Origin: Maribacter_C sp947494565 | GTDB taxonomy: Bacteria; Bacteroidota; Bacteroidia; Flavobacteriales; Flavobacteriaceae | Assembly: GCF_047345415.1 (NCBI RefSeq) | Contig: NZ_JBLFEP010000006.1 | Coordinates: forward strand, 1-64,000 | Reading direction: 5' to 3' | Length of the DNA stretch: 64,000 bases | Part shown: positions 47,701 to 55,629 of the stretch, one piece after another | Position numbering within the stretch: the stretch's first letter is position 1 | Layout: every line of letters starts with the position of its first letter | Notes under the pieces: generated by a model | Told to the model about the DNA's origin: nothing | Seen by the model: the letters and a program-made list of their open reading frames with translations, nothing else | Databases searched by the model: none | Position numbers and translations under genes: made by a program

Positions 47701-50461
47701 AGTACAAGTCACTGTGAACCCAACAGGTAGCTATGTGAACACGGCCGAAATAATCTCGCATACTGAAGTAGATGAAGACTCTACACCGAATAATAATGTT
47801 TTGACGGAGGATGACCAAGAACAGGTAATCGTAATGCCTCGAAGTCTAGTCGATATTTCAGTAACTAAAGCGGCTGATGACATGACCCCTGGTATTGGCA
47901 GTCAGATTAACTTTACGGTAACCGTAACCAATGATGGGCCAAGTGATGCGACCAATATTGTTGTGACCGATGTACTAGAGTCCGGATACTCCTTTGTAAG
48001 CGCGACCCCCTCAACTGGGGTTTTTGAACCCTTGAACGGTTCGTGGACAATAGGCAACCTTGCAAATGGCGCGACGGAAAACATAGTGATAACCGCAATA
48101 GTACTTTCAGAAGGAAGCTATGTGAATACTGCCGAACTAACAGACCTTAATGAGTTTGATATAGATTCTGAAGCGGCGAACAATGATGCCACGGAAGACG
48201 ACCAATCAACAATCAATCCCGTGCCCGTATTGGTTTCGGATTTGACTTTAGAAAAAACAGTGGATAACGCAACTCCTTTAGTAGGGGAGAACATAGAATT
48301 TACTTTAAATCTTACAAATTTCGGACCAAATGATGCGAGGGGTGTGACCGTGGCAGAGTCTATTCCAACTGGCTACACCTATATTTCCCACACTTCTACG
48401 GCCGGGGATTATGATGAAAATACAGGTATTTGGGACCTTAATAACGTGGTATTTAACAATACGACCGAGACTTTGAATATTTTGGTTACGGTTAATCCCA
48501 TCGGAGATTACAGCAATGTAGCGGAGATTATCGCGAGTGATAACGAAGATCCCGATTCTATACCGAACAATGCCCTTTCAAGCGAGGATGACCAAGACGA
48601 ACAAAATACGGTTCCTGTTCCCTTAGCCGATTTGGCGCTGACGAAAACTGTAGATAAGGAATTTCCCGACGTCTCTGAGAATGTAACCTTTACCATCACC
48701 CTAACAAATGACGGGCCAAGTGAAGCCACAGGAGTGGTAGTGACCGATCTATTGCAAAGTGGATATACCTATTTATCTGACGATGGTGGTGGAACATATA
48801 ACAGTGCAAGTGGTTTATGGAGCATTGGGGATGTACCCAGTGGTACTTCTGTGAGCTTGAACCTCACGACAGGTATCAACACCACAGGAAGCTATGCAAA
48901 TCAAGCTGAAGTGACTTCGGTAAACGAGTTAGATCCGGACTCAACACCAAATAATAATGTGCCCGAAGAAGATGATCATGCAGAGCAAAGTACCACACCA
49001 CGTGTGCTTACGGATATATCGGTCTTGAAGAGCGTCGATAATTTGAATCCATCGGTTGGTGATCAAATCATCTTCACTGTAGAGGTCACGAACGACGGAC
49101 CTAGCGATGCTACCGGGGTTATCATCGAAGATATCGTGGCTTCTGGATATGATTTCATGAGTGCGGTCACTTCGAAAGGAACATACTCTGAAGGCATCGG
49201 TTCTTGGGATGTTGGTGATTTACCTGACGGATCAACGGAAACACTTGAAGTCACCGTAGTCGTATTGCCAAATGGCAATTACACAAATATTGCTGAGCTA
49301 ATTGCCCTCGATACTTTCGACCCGGACTCTTCACCCGATAACAACCTGAATTCCGAGGACGACCAGGATACGGTTAATCCACAACCTACAGGCCTTGCAG
49401 ACCTTTCATTAACCAAAGAAGTAAACAATGTGACACCCAATGTTGGTGATACTGTTGAGTTTACCATTAATGTTACTAATAGTGGCGATAGTAACGCCAC
49501 TGGAGTAGTAGTTACTGACAAGCTGCCTATAGGGTATACTTACGTATCTCACATAACGACGATGGGCATCTATGACGAAGTAAGTGGTGAATGGCGAACC
49601 AATGGTACAATATCGAATGGGACCACAGAGACATTGCTAGTTCTTGCGACCGTAAACATCCCTTCTGGAGAAGAGGACGAATATCTGAATATTGCTGAAG
49701 TCACTGCTAGCGACCAAGCAGATCCGGATAGTAATTCTGATTCAGACACAGCGGTAGATGATTACGCGGATGGTTTGGAAGATGATGATGAAGCCAGTAT
49801 CGCCGTGGTACCACAGGTTACCGATATAAGTGTGGTCAAGACAGTCAATAATACCACTCCGCGCATAGGTGAGAACGTGATATTCTCTGTAGAGGTTTCC
49901 AATGAAAGTGGTTCGCTGGCAACTAATATTGGAATTGAGGATCGATTACCAACGGGATATCGCTTTATTAGTGCAACTGCGTCGAATGGCGTATACGATG
50001 AGATTGACGGTTTTTGGACCATTGCTTCACTGGAAGCGCAAGCCTCGGAAACTTTGGAAATCACCGTTGAGGTTTTGGAGCCAGATGACTATTTGAATAT
50101 AGCATCACTTGCCTTCGTAGACCAGATTGACTCAAATGAAACCAATGATAGTGCCCAAGTTAGCATTGCTCCTGGCTGTCTACATGTTTTTAATGAATTT
50201 TCCCCAAATGGAGATGGGGTGAACGAGGTGTTCAAAATAGACTGTATTTCCCGATATCCCAACAACACTCTTCAAGTCTATAATAGGTGGGGCAATATTG
50301 TTTTTGAACAAAATGCCTACGACAATACTTGGGGTGGAATTTCCAATGGACGTGCTACCATAAATGAAGAAAGAAAACTTCCTGTTGGGACCTATTACTA
50401 CATCTTGAATCTAGGTGATGGATCAGAGCCTGTCCAAGATTGGTTATATATAAATGAATAG
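38717..50461 (+). CDS. Giant secreted surface protein with Ig/PKD-like and DUF11 repeats and a T9SS C-terminal domain
   Basis: 3914 aa. An N-terminal hydrophobic signal (FFFFFVLTLVFSASILSA, about residues 19-36) is followed by about 15 Ig/PKD-like repeats of roughly 95 aa (to ~1435) beginning with A-D-A-G-x-D-Q-x-x-C patterns. Next come about 18 DUF11 repeats (about 1439-3815), each 130-140 aa, ending in acidic ASDQADPDSTPNN-type linkers that look able to bind calcium. The last ~95 residues, from CLHVFNEFSPNGDGVNEVF to PVQDWLYINE, are a gliding-motility-associated C-terminal (type B sorting) domain. This marks export by the type IX system and surface attachment. The protein probably acts as an adhesin or surface fibre. 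The porP/sprF gene follows with stop/start overlap at most. Confidence 0.92.
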   Translation: MMNNSPIDSLTGRYSLNRKFFFFFVLTLVFSASILSAQNCSVNAGVPETICANSTGFTLSGSATGLVQSGPVWSQVAGPSVIINDPSDLNTPITGMIGGNSYTFRLSADCTDGSAQFQDVIINVEPITLADAGSDLASCPDSSGALVINGNTPENPGESGIWTIEGANSAGVTIDFPSSPTSTIGLAEGNAGVTTLRWTITGPEYTPGQFCDSFSEITVTNYGGESTIDAGPDQTLDNCYTVSRQTNLNASFGGNGINGQQGTWSFVSGPSTPSFSNSNSNTSNVSNLIEGTYVLRWSVAGPCANGSDTLTINVGPATQDVTQAGAQETSIRFCDPSITTATLVGFVPQYSGETVNWIQTSGPTSGVNILDPNNSTTQISGLNGSSTYRFNYTITNSTTGCATSEEVVIRYSTTPISIIANGGADITAVCGQTEIDIPFTTTGNGSNQYSIISGPSDSSIVNPGNFQNTNSPATIDFDVEGTYTVLFRKRVSGSVQTGCDEATDAINVTISLTPTLANAGTRQVLGCNIDNTSVTGNEVIMGSSLWSQVDGPNTATIADPYARTTAISNLVPGIYSFRYGVSGGNACSPSAQSDVEVVVSSLSVVSDAGSNQSNVCFGTPVVMDATAPVSENLIGTWTVNTAPLGDTITFEDVNNPKTLVSGLDTANETYIFTWTVSNPDDNSCPAPTSNSVTITTGATQGPQPALAGSDQCLPNGTTSVNLNGNQPAVDETGEWTVLPNNGGITFVDSSLYNTTANVTANDSYILTWTLTKNASGCQSTSNDIEVTIGGDATADAGPDQSACASVFTMAATSSTGDGLWSLVSGPGGFTIDDETSPTAEFTFAFSGQYIFQWEVSNGNCTVDTDEVVLEVGIPSTTAIAGIDQVICNASNVVLSGNAFDPNIENGFWTLLSGAPNTPSFSDVNDPNVNVTGLVSGSYTFRWTIIGDPSCPSTFDDTVVDVFAPADAGPDQQLCDASNTLLEATFGSTGTWAQIDGPGVNGNPGTPATISQNPSNSSVAEVSMVPGNSYVFEFTTDYSPTCTNTSDTVTVNTSAGPPIPPEAGADQNVCIADTTSVTLAGNNPLDDVSPADGNPDFDTTQPGNSAFWRFASVPSGSVATFADTSLYNTTLDNLTVPGIYILEWNFSTDNCTDAADVLRIEVFEAPSNAVVGADQINACQLDAQLDAVAPAIGIGEWTLTTDPSGGDVVIDSPNSPTSTLSNITTLGTYVFTWTVTNGTAFASGGCAPSVSTPYSITFTDVPPSDADAGGDQLFCDATQTNLDATPLTTGTGTWTQTAGPGVSDAQTPANITAPNNPTSLILDLIPGTYEFTWTSTNGGCSLSDTMEVIIESQPLTAEAGPNQSLAEFDPVVLGATSPSEGTGIWSQISGPSFVNFIDETDASTAITGASVGTYIFEWTVSNGVCSDVSDTVEIEIVGRADLELTKSINPTSANAGDNVTFTITIFNNDVDGQSDADGISVRDIVPNGYSVVLGSVSNDGVYNPGNLSIVWSNLAVPNGATLDLTFEATINQSGSYLNFAEIIAANQFDPDSSVNNAVASEDDQDEVEVTIQSADLSLIKTVNPTDASVGDEVTFTLTLSNGGTFDATGVSLSDVLPSGYTLGTINNGGIQNGSGIDWTGLSVTASGTASVSFTATVDAPTGTSNEYLNTAEITASDQADPDSTPNNDNGDQSEDDESSVAIAFENIDLELTKSASSTEGNVGDQITVTLNVANDDTTETGNGTGITVVETLPNGFDVVGGTISNGGFYNAGDRTITWSNISVANGGDLNLSYEVTINDSGNYTSTAEITTSHLPDVDSTPNNGIITEDDYDTVTFTIQSADISLLKTVSPTAASVGDVVTFTLTVSNDGTANATGIALSDVLPSGYTLGTINNGGTQTGNTINWSGLSVTASGTTSVSLTATVDAPTGINNEYLNTAEITDSDQADPDSTPNNDNGDQSEDDESSAAIVLEDIDLELTKSFSSLSGNVGDQITATINVANNDIVATGNGTGITVVETLPNGFDIVGGSISNGGIYNPGNLTITWSNLSIVNGADLDLSYDVTINDSGNYTSVAEVTTSDLSDLDSTPNNGIVTEDDYDSATFIIEQADLSLVKTVSPSSASIGDLVTFTLTISNDGTANATGVALSDVLPSGYALGTINDGGVQSGNIISWSGLSVTAAGTVSVSLTATVNAPTGTLGEYLNTAEITDSDQADPDSTPNNENGDQSEDDESSAAIIFENIDLELNKTLSANDGNVGDRITVTINLLNNDTVETGDGTGITVVETLPDGFDIVGGTISNGGFYNAGDRTITWSNLSVDNGNDLNLSYDVTIEDTGNYTSVAEITTSDLPDVDSTPNNNVTTEDDYTVISFTIQSADLSLLKDINVVSSATPNVGDIVVFELTVTNLGPNQATNVRIEDMVPRGYTLNSINNGGTDIAGTFLAWNIANVPVGNTTVSYEVTVNAPTNDFDEYLNIAEIAASDQADPDSEPFNDDGDQSEDDEDFFEVTPQVIDLELDVSVNDSNPNVGDTVTFSVTLSNNGGVLANGVNIQNSVPPGFGNLVAISNGGAISGNNIDWSGLSVPVGSNTLVLTFDAEVLAPTGVASEYLNRVQVTDANQFDSDSTPNNDNGDQSEDDEDAVTVTIQSADLDIEKTANSAAPNVGETVVFTLTISNSSADTATGVSVNDVLPSGFNLTTVNNGGVSFGNTATWNGLSVLGNGGSILLTYEATVNAPTATPGEYVNNAQIIASDQYDPDSDPSTDATVDEDGNGDGDDDDETLLVLNPAIGDLSLTKIVVDNDINPDVGSEISFEITVFNDGPNDAANVEVEDLLPSGFDFVLYSATSGIYNENTGIWRVGTVNSGDSETLVIDVLVNATGDYNNIAEVVASDVFDSDSTPDNGLATEDDQDDVMVVPIEYIDISLSKTVDNETPDVGDSITFTLSVENSGPSEATNVQVLDILPNGFTYVSDNAGGNYDSGTGIWVIGNLAIGASISMEVQVTVNPTGSYVNTAEIISHTEVDEDSTPNNNVLTEDDQEQVIVMPRSLVDISVTKAADDMTPGIGSQINFTVTVTNDGPSDATNIVVTDVLESGYSFVSATPSTGVFEPLNGSWTIGNLANGATENIVITAIVLSEGSYVNTAELTDLNEFDIDSEAANNDATEDDQSTINPVPVLVSDLTLEKTVDNATPLVGENIEFTLNLTNFGPNDARGVTVAESIPTGYTYISHTSTAGDYDENTGIWDLNNVVFNNTTETLNILVTVNPIGDYSNVAEIIASDNEDPDSIPNNALSSEDDQDEQNTVPVPLADLALTKTVDKEFPDVSENVTFTITLTNDGPSEATGVVVTDLLQSGYTYLSDDGGGTYNSASGLWSIGDVPSGTSVSLNLTTGINTTGSYANQAEVTSVNELDPDSTPNNNVPEEDDHAEQSTTPRVLTDISVLKSVDNLNPSVGDQIIFTVEVTNDGPSDATGVIIEDIVASGYDFMSAVTSKGTYSEGIGSWDVGDLPDGSTETLEVTVVVLPNGNYTNIAELIALDTFDPDSSPDNNLNSEDDQDTVNPQPTGLADLSLTKEVNNVTPNVGDTVEFTINVTNSGDSNATGVVVTDKLPIGYTYVSHITTMGIYDEVSGEWRTNGTISNGTTETLLVLATVNIPSGEEDEYLNIAEVTASDQADPDSNSDSDTAVDDYADGLEDDDEASIAVVPQVTDISVVKTVNNTTPRIGENVIFSVEVSNESGSLATNIGIEDRLPTGYRFISATASNGVYDEIDGFWTIASLEAQASETLEITVEVLEPDDYLNIASLAFVDQIDSNETNDSAQVSIAPGCLHVFNEFSPNGDGVNEVFKIDCISRYPNNTLQVYNRWGNIVFEQNAYDNTWGGISNGRATINEERKLPVGTYYYILNLGDGSEPVQDWLYINE
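43430..45830 (+). repeat. Alternating long repeats (A-B, three times) inside the giant adhesin gene
   Basis: Two DUF11 variants alternate. Type A (SADLSLxKTVxPT.ASVGD, ..LSDVLPSGYTLGT) starts near 43430, 44231 and 45031. Type B (IDLELTKS.., ..VVETLPNGFD, ..NNGI.TEDDY) starts near 43825, 44631 and 45430. The A+B period is about 800 bp and the three double units are much closer to each other than to the flanking DUF11 repeats. This indicates recent duplication and possible recombination. Confidence 0.85.
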
Positions 50462-50492
50462 TAAACGTCCTACCCCTTTAAAATATATATCG

Positions 50493-51413
50493 ATGAAAGA
50501 TCAGCTTAAGTATATAATAGTAATAATAACGGTTTTGAGCTCCTGTTTAGCTTGGACCCAACAAGATCCCCAGTTTACACAATATATGTACAATACAATA
50601 AGTGTAAACCCCGGGTATGCAGGTTCTAGAGGACATTTGTCAATTTTAGGAATGTATCGTACCCAATGGGTAGGTATCAATGGTGCACCAGAATCCCAAG
50701 TGCTTGCAATCGATGGCCCCGTCGGAAGAAATGTGGGTTTGGGCCTAGTTATTGCCAATGATCAGTTAGGGCCCTCCAACGAAACTTTTTTGGACGCTAA
50801 CTTTTCCTATACCATCCGCCTTACTAATGAAACAAAAAAGCTGTCCTTTGGCTTAAAAGGCGGCGGACGCTTATTAAATGTTGATTTTTCAAAAGGTAGT
50901 TTTGAAAATCCGGACATCGCTTTTCAAACCAATATCAACAGTAAATTTCTACCAACAATAGGAGCAGGAGTTTATTACCATTCAGAGAAGAGTTATTTGG
51001 GACTCGCAATTCCGAACTTCTTTGAGGCGGAACATTATGATTCAGAGGAACTGAACATTTCTACCGAAAGGCTTCATTACTTTTTAATTGGAGGAACCGT
51101 TTTTGATATGAGTGCTGACTTAAAACTTAAACCAGCATTTTTTGTTAAGTGGGTACCAGGGTCTCCGGTCATTGCCGATGTTTCATTGAATGCTTTGATA
51201 AAGGAGACATTGAGCCTTGGCCTTGCATATCGCTGGGATGATTCTTTTTCTGCACTTGCGGGCCTGCAAGTATCGCCGAGACTAAAAATAGGCTATGCCC
51301 ATGATTTTACCACAACCGACCTTAGAAATTATAATTTCGGAACGCATGAAATTTTCTTGCGATTCGAGTTTAAATCTGAAGAACGAAAATTTAAATCGCC
51401 AAGATTCTACTAA
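50493..51413 (+). CDS. PorP/SprF family type IX secretion membrane protein
   Basis: Outer-membrane beta-barrel of the PorP/SprF family, used with T9SS for surface delivery of gliding/adhesin proteins. From the ATG at 50493 it is 306 aa with a signal peptide ending around SCLAWTQ. The QDPQFTQYMYNTISVNPGYAGSRG start is the family signature. A barrel follows with ends like FLRFEF. An earlier in-frame ATG at 50454 overlaps the adhesin stop but would add a polar leader. The gene pairs with the giant adhesin just upstream and the OmpA/PD40 protein downstream. Confidence 0.92.
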   Translation: MKDQLKYIIVIITVLSSCLAWTQQDPQFTQYMYNTISVNPGYAGSRGHLSILGMYRTQWVGINGAPESQVLAIDGPVGRNVGLGLVIANDQLGPSNETFLDANFSYTIRLTNETKKLSFGLKGGGRLLNVDFSKGSFENPDIAFQTNINSKFLPTIGAGVYYHSEKSYLGLAIPNFFEAEHYDSEELNISTERLHYFLIGGTVFDMSADLKLKPAFFVKWVPGSPVIADVSLNALIKETLSLGLAYRWDDSFSALAGLQVSPRLKIGYAHDFTTTDLRNYNFGTHEIFLRFEFKSEERKFKSPRFY

Positions 51414-51423
51414 TAATTTAATC

Positions 51424-53361
51424 ATGAAAAATAATATCCTCTTTATACTATTTACTTGCTGTGCAATGGGGTTTGCCCAAAAGAAGAACTTATCAGCAGA
51501 TAAGAATTTTGAATCACTTTGGTATAAAAAAGCGGCCCAACAATATGAAGAAATTATTTCTAAAGGTGATCATTCACAAGAGGTACTTCAAAAAGCTGGG
51601 GATGCTTATTTCTTTAATACCGACATGAAAAATGCGCATAGATGGTATGCAGAGCTATTTGCGAACTATGAAAATGTCATTGCCCCCACGTATTTTTTTA
51701 GATATATTCATTCATTGAAGGGTATTGGAAACTATACTTTGGCCAAAGCCTTAATGAAAATTCACGGAAACAAACTCAATGCAGATGGATATGATGTAGC
51801 GCAGCTTGGTGTAAATGATGAGGGTTTAGATATGCTTCTGAATAAACAACCTCAATTTCTGGTGACTAATTTATCCATCAATACCAAAATGGCGGACTTT
51901 GGCACTGCGTACTACAAAGATAAAATTGTCTTTGCATCTAACAGAGACAGCCTAAACTTAAAGAGCAGGCTTTATAAGTGGAATAATCAACCATGGTTGA
52001 ACTTATTTGTTGCGGATACTACGCAAAAAGGAACAGATATGAAGAACATCGCTCCTTTTTCGAAAAACATTAATACAAAATACCACGAAGCAATGGCCGC
52101 TTTTGGAAATAATGGGAATCGAATATATTTTACCCGAAACAATTATACGGACAAAAAAGTAAGGACGGATGAAGAAGGCTTCAATCATTTGAAACTTTAC
52201 TATGCTGATTTCGTTAATGATAAATGGACAACTGCAAATGAGGTGCCATTTAATAGTGAAGACTATTCTGTTGGCCAACCCGCCCTCAGTGCAGATGGTA
52301 AAAAGCTATACTTCGTTTCTGATATGCCCGGAGGTATTGGCGATACGGATATTTTTGTGGTTGACGTATTGGAGGGCGATAAATTTTCTACTCCCAAAAA
52401 CTTGGGTGATGTTATCAATACCAGTGGAAGAGAAATGTTTCCATTTTTGACCAAAAATAAACTATATTTTTCATCTGATGGTCATTTGGGATTAGGTGGG
52501 TTAGATGTTTTTGAATCTGAAATTGAGCCTGAATTTTCTGAGCCGGTAAACCTGGCAAAGCCTTTAAACAGCAATAAAGATGATTTTGCTTATATAGTCA
52601 ATGAAGATACCAGAAGAGGCTATGTTTCGTCCAACAGGGAAGGTGGAGTAGGAGATGATGATATTTACTCTTTTGAACGTTTGGAAGAAAAGTGTGGGCA
52701 GACGGTAAAGGGTACTGTATTGCGAAAGTCTAATGACCAGTCCATATCAAATGTGAGCGTTCAGTTATTTGATGAAAAAGGGACGTTATTGGTGGAAACT
52801 GAAACAGATGCTTTTGGAGCTTTCGACTTTGCAAACACCCTAGACTGTGCCACTGCTCATCAGATTAAGATTTCAAAAGAAGGCTACGTATCAGACCAAA
52901 AAGACTTTATGACAACTGATGTGCTCGACTCCGTAAACAACCTCCAGTTGTTCATGGCAAAAGAATTGAACAAACTCATCGTAAACGAAAACGGGGTACT
53001 TAAGATTAAAATCGATAATATCTATTTTGATTTGAACAAAGCGGAAATTAGACCAGACGCGGCACAAGAGTTAAATAAAATAGTAGAAGTCATGAAGGAA
53101 TACCCTAAGATGACAATCAAGATTGAGGCACATACCGACGCAAGGGGGAGAGATAGCTATAATAAATACCTATCTGATAAAAGAGCCAAATCAACAGCGA
53201 AATATATCACCACACAAGGAATAGAAAGTGGCCGTATTGAAAGTGCAATTGGGTATGGAGAAGATCGAGTGCTGAACAGATGTAAAAATCGTGTTAAATG
53301 CACTAATGCAGAACATGATGTTAATCGTAGGTCTGAATTCATTATTGTGAGCTTAGATTGA
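51424..53361 (+). CDS. OmpA/PD40-type outer-membrane protein of the adhesin operon
   Basis: 645 aa from the ATG at 51424, giving a signal peptide MKNNILFILFTCCAMGFAQ; longer in-frame starts reach into sprF. The N-terminal ~150 residues are TPR-like. A WD40/PD40-like propeller follows (LSADGKKLYFVSDMPGGIGDTDIF near residue 290-315, FSSDGHLGLGGLDVF near 355). After it is a carboxypeptidase-regulatory-like Ig domain (about 440-510), then a C-terminal OmpA peptidoglycan-binding domain (IYFDLNKAEIRPDA, IKIEAHTDARG, RRSEFI). The order adhesin-porP/sprF-OmpA is a recurrent Bacteroidota module; this protein probably anchors the complex to peptidoglycan. Confidence 0.9.
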   Translation: MKNNILFILFTCCAMGFAQKKNLSADKNFESLWYKKAAQQYEEIISKGDHSQEVLQKAGDAYFFNTDMKNAHRWYAELFANYENVIAPTYFFRYIHSLKGIGNYTLAKALMKIHGNKLNADGYDVAQLGVNDEGLDMLLNKQPQFLVTNLSINTKMADFGTAYYKDKIVFASNRDSLNLKSRLYKWNNQPWLNLFVADTTQKGTDMKNIAPFSKNINTKYHEAMAAFGNNGNRIYFTRNNYTDKKVRTDEEGFNHLKLYYADFVNDKWTTANEVPFNSEDYSVGQPALSADGKKLYFVSDMPGGIGDTDIFVVDVLEGDKFSTPKNLGDVINTSGREMFPFLTKNKLYFSSDGHLGLGGLDVFESEIEPEFSEPVNLAKPLNSNKDDFAYIVNEDTRRGYVSSNREGGVGDDDIYSFERLEEKCGQTVKGTVLRKSNDQSISNVSVQLFDEKGTLLVETETDAFGAFDFANTLDCATAHQIKISKEGYVSDQKDFMTTDVLDSVNNLQLFMAKELNKLIVNENGVLKIKIDNIYFDLNKAEIRPDAAQELNKIVEVMKEYPKMTIKIEAHTDARGRDSYNKYLSDKRAKSTAKYITTQGIESGRIESAIGYGEDRVLNRCKNRVKCTNAEHDVNRRSEFIIVSLD

Positions 53362-54524
53362 AATCAAGGACAAGAGCCGGATTATAAACTACATACAAAG
53401 AAGTTATAAAAGAGTATTTCCCTATTTAGAGAAAGGTCATTGCGCGTATATAATTTAAGGTAGTATATAAGCGCTCTTAAATATGAAAACATGCCATTTT
53501 AGCTATCAACTGTAATTCGGAGTATTGGAAAAAAGGTTTCAGAAGGTTGTATCTAAAAACAAGGTTGTGTAAAAAGTTTCAAAAAACGAGAATCGTGTTT
53601 TTGATGAATCAAGAATCAAGGAGATCTTTAATGGGGTTCGTTTAGAACTTTGAACTTTCCCATTCGTCCACTTTACAAAACTACTACTCGTGTAATAGTA
53701 GATTTCTTAAACGCTTTGGTATTTCGAAGATCAGGGGGATATTCCATTGAAATATTGACCCCAATATAGCTATATTGAAGAAATTCATAAGTTTTTTTAA
53801 CCGGTAAGAAGGTTTACGCCGCTTGGAGCAATGTTCTCCATAATGCCGTTATCACTTTTTCGTCTGTTAGCAATTATTGTTTCTAAATGGCAGGTGGGAT
53901 TAACGTTAAGCTTTTTTGGACTCAACAGTAGGGAACGATACTCATACGTCGCGTTTCCTTCAAGTTCGTGGTACTAGATGAAAACCATTTAATTCAAGAG
54001 TTAAACAAACACACATCCTAGAAATAAGATAGATTGTTTTATGGTTTGTGACGATCTCATATACCAATGTTGTACGAATGTATTGTGTTGTCAGTGGTTT
54101 TTTGTAGCTTTTGTATACAAAACGCAAAGCGATACATCTTCTTGTATAAGCTGGTAAACTATAAAAGAGCATCGATTTTAAAGGCAATTTTCAACCCGAA
54201 TTCTTCGGTTGTCTTTAGTATGTCTTCCGTAGTTGATTAAAGCGTGAACAGCTAAGACGAAAAGGGTAGTCCACACTTTTTGGTGCTTTTACCCAACAAT
54301 ACGGACCTAACTAGTTTTTTGGTGAATCTTGCGGTACCGGTATTCAATCCAACTTAATGGGCTCTTTTATGACTTCTATACTCGTTGTTGGCCAATATCA
54401 TAGTCGATAATAGAAAATGTGGTAGTGAACTAATGAGCCAGTGGAAGTGGAATATTGGTTAGGCCAATAACCCCTATCTCGATATGATGATTTTTGTTAT
54501 TCATTCTTTGGTTCAAAGTGAATG
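53362..54524. other. Long gene-poor stretch, probably degenerate
   Basis: More than 1.1 kb with no intact gene. Several minus-strand pieces read like protein but are broken by stops, which suggests one or more decayed genes. I could not assign a family. No terminator with a clear stem and T-run was found directly after the OmpA gene. Confidence 0.45.
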
Positions 54525-55529
54525 CTAAATTACTGTTTGCGGAAGATTATTCCAATACCATGAAACGGTTGTTCTTAAGCCCTCTTCAAGATTGGTCGTT
54601 GGGTTGTATTCCAATAGCCTTTTGGCCTTTTCAATGCTGGCCAATGAGTGGGGGATGTCTCCCCGTCTTATGGTTCCATGAACAATAGGAATATTACGGA
54701 TACTTGGGTCATAGTTTGATAGGAAGTGTTTTATCCAATGGGTTAAATCATTTAGCGTTGTTCTCTTACCGCAAGCTACATTGTAAACAGTATTCAATGC
54801 CTTAACATTTTTGACCAAAAGTGAGTTAATGTTTGCTTGCACTACATTTGAAACATGCGTGAAATCACGAGAGAATGTTCCATCTCCATTTATCTTTGGA
54901 GACTTATGTCGTAATAATAAATCTATAAACTTGGGTATCACAGCGGCATAGACGCTATCAGGGTCTTGATTTTTACCGAATACATTAAAGTACCTTAGTC
55001 CGATGACCTCCATTCCGAACGTTTCCGCAAATATGTCGGCGTACAGTTCATTGACCAATTTTGTTACCGCATAAGGTGATAGGGGTTTTCCGATTTTTTC
55101 TTCTCTTTTGGGTAAATCTTTAGAGTCTCCATAGGTGGAAGAGCTTGCGGCATAAACAAATCGTTTTGTATTATTGTCACGTGCAGCGATCAACATGTTT
55201 AGAAAGCCGGTAACATTTACCTCATTACTTCTTATGGGATCATCTATCGATCGCGGTACTGAACCAAGGGCTGCCTGATGCAGTACATAGTCGATGTTTT
55301 GGCAGCTCTTTTGACAAACGTTTATATTTCTTATATCACCTTCTATAAATTCAAATTTTGGATTTTTCGCAAAGTCGGAAATATTAATTGGGTTACCTGT
55401 TGACAAATTATCCAAACAACGTACGTAATTACCGTTTTTTAAGAGTTCCTCACAGATATTCGACCCAATAAATCCTGCACCTCCGGTTACAAGAATTCGA
55501 TATTCGGGATTTAGTCCATTTCTTTTCAT
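54525..55529 (-). CDS. UDP-N-acetylglucosamine 4-epimerase-type SDR (WbpP/TviC-like)
   Basis: Extended short-chain dehydrogenase, 334 aa from the ATG at 55529 (an upstream in-frame start at 55583 adds a non-conserved leader). The NAD loop is VTGGAGFIGSNICEELL. The catalytic Ser/Tyr/Lys is in AASSSTYGD and SPYAVTKLVNELYA, and GSVPRSIDDP is typical of the UDP-GlcNAc(A) 4-epimerase group (WbpP, TviC). It would make UDP-GalNAc or UDP-GalNAcA. It stands alone, about 17 kb from the capsule locus, but could feed it. Confidence 0.87.
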   Translation of the reverse strand: MKRNGLNPEYRILVTGGAGFIGSNICEELLKNGNYVRCLDNLSTGNPINISDFAKNPKFEFIEGDIRNINVCQKSCQNIDYVLHQAALGSVPRSIDDPIRSNEVNVTGFLNMLIAARDNNTKRFVYAASSSTYGDSKDLPKREEKIGKPLSPYAVTKLVNELYADIFAETFGMEVIGLRYFNVFGKNQDPDSVYAAVIPKFIDLLLRHKSPKINGDGTFSRDFTHVSNVVQANINSLLVKNVKALNTVYNVACGKRTTLNDLTHWIKHFLSNYDPSIRNIPIVHGTIRRGDIPHSLASIEKAKRLLEYNPTTNLEEGLRTTVSWYWNNLPQTVI

Positions 55530-55619
55530 GCTTATTGTTTTTATAGTATTGGAGTATAAAAGGATAAAGAATTTTTCTATCAATAATACTAAAATATCAT
55601 ACTATGGTTAAGACAATAT

Positions 55620-55627
55620 CAAACATA
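55620..55627 (-). promoter_or_regulatory. -7 box candidate for the epimerase gene
   Basis: The minus strand reads TATGTTTG, matching TAnnTTTG, about 90 bp before the ATG at 55529. The -33 element is not evident. Confidence 0.4.
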
Positions 55628-55629
55628 CG

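Noticed and set aside
51295..51423. Longer start of the OmpA/PD40 gene overlapping sprF by over 100 bp
   Set aside because: The ATG at 51424 begins a clean signal peptide just after the sprF stop. The upstream residues are the out-of-frame image of sprF.
53960..54187. 75-codon minus-strand ORF
   Set aside because: No recognisable motif and surrounded by broken frames. Taken as part of degenerate DNA.
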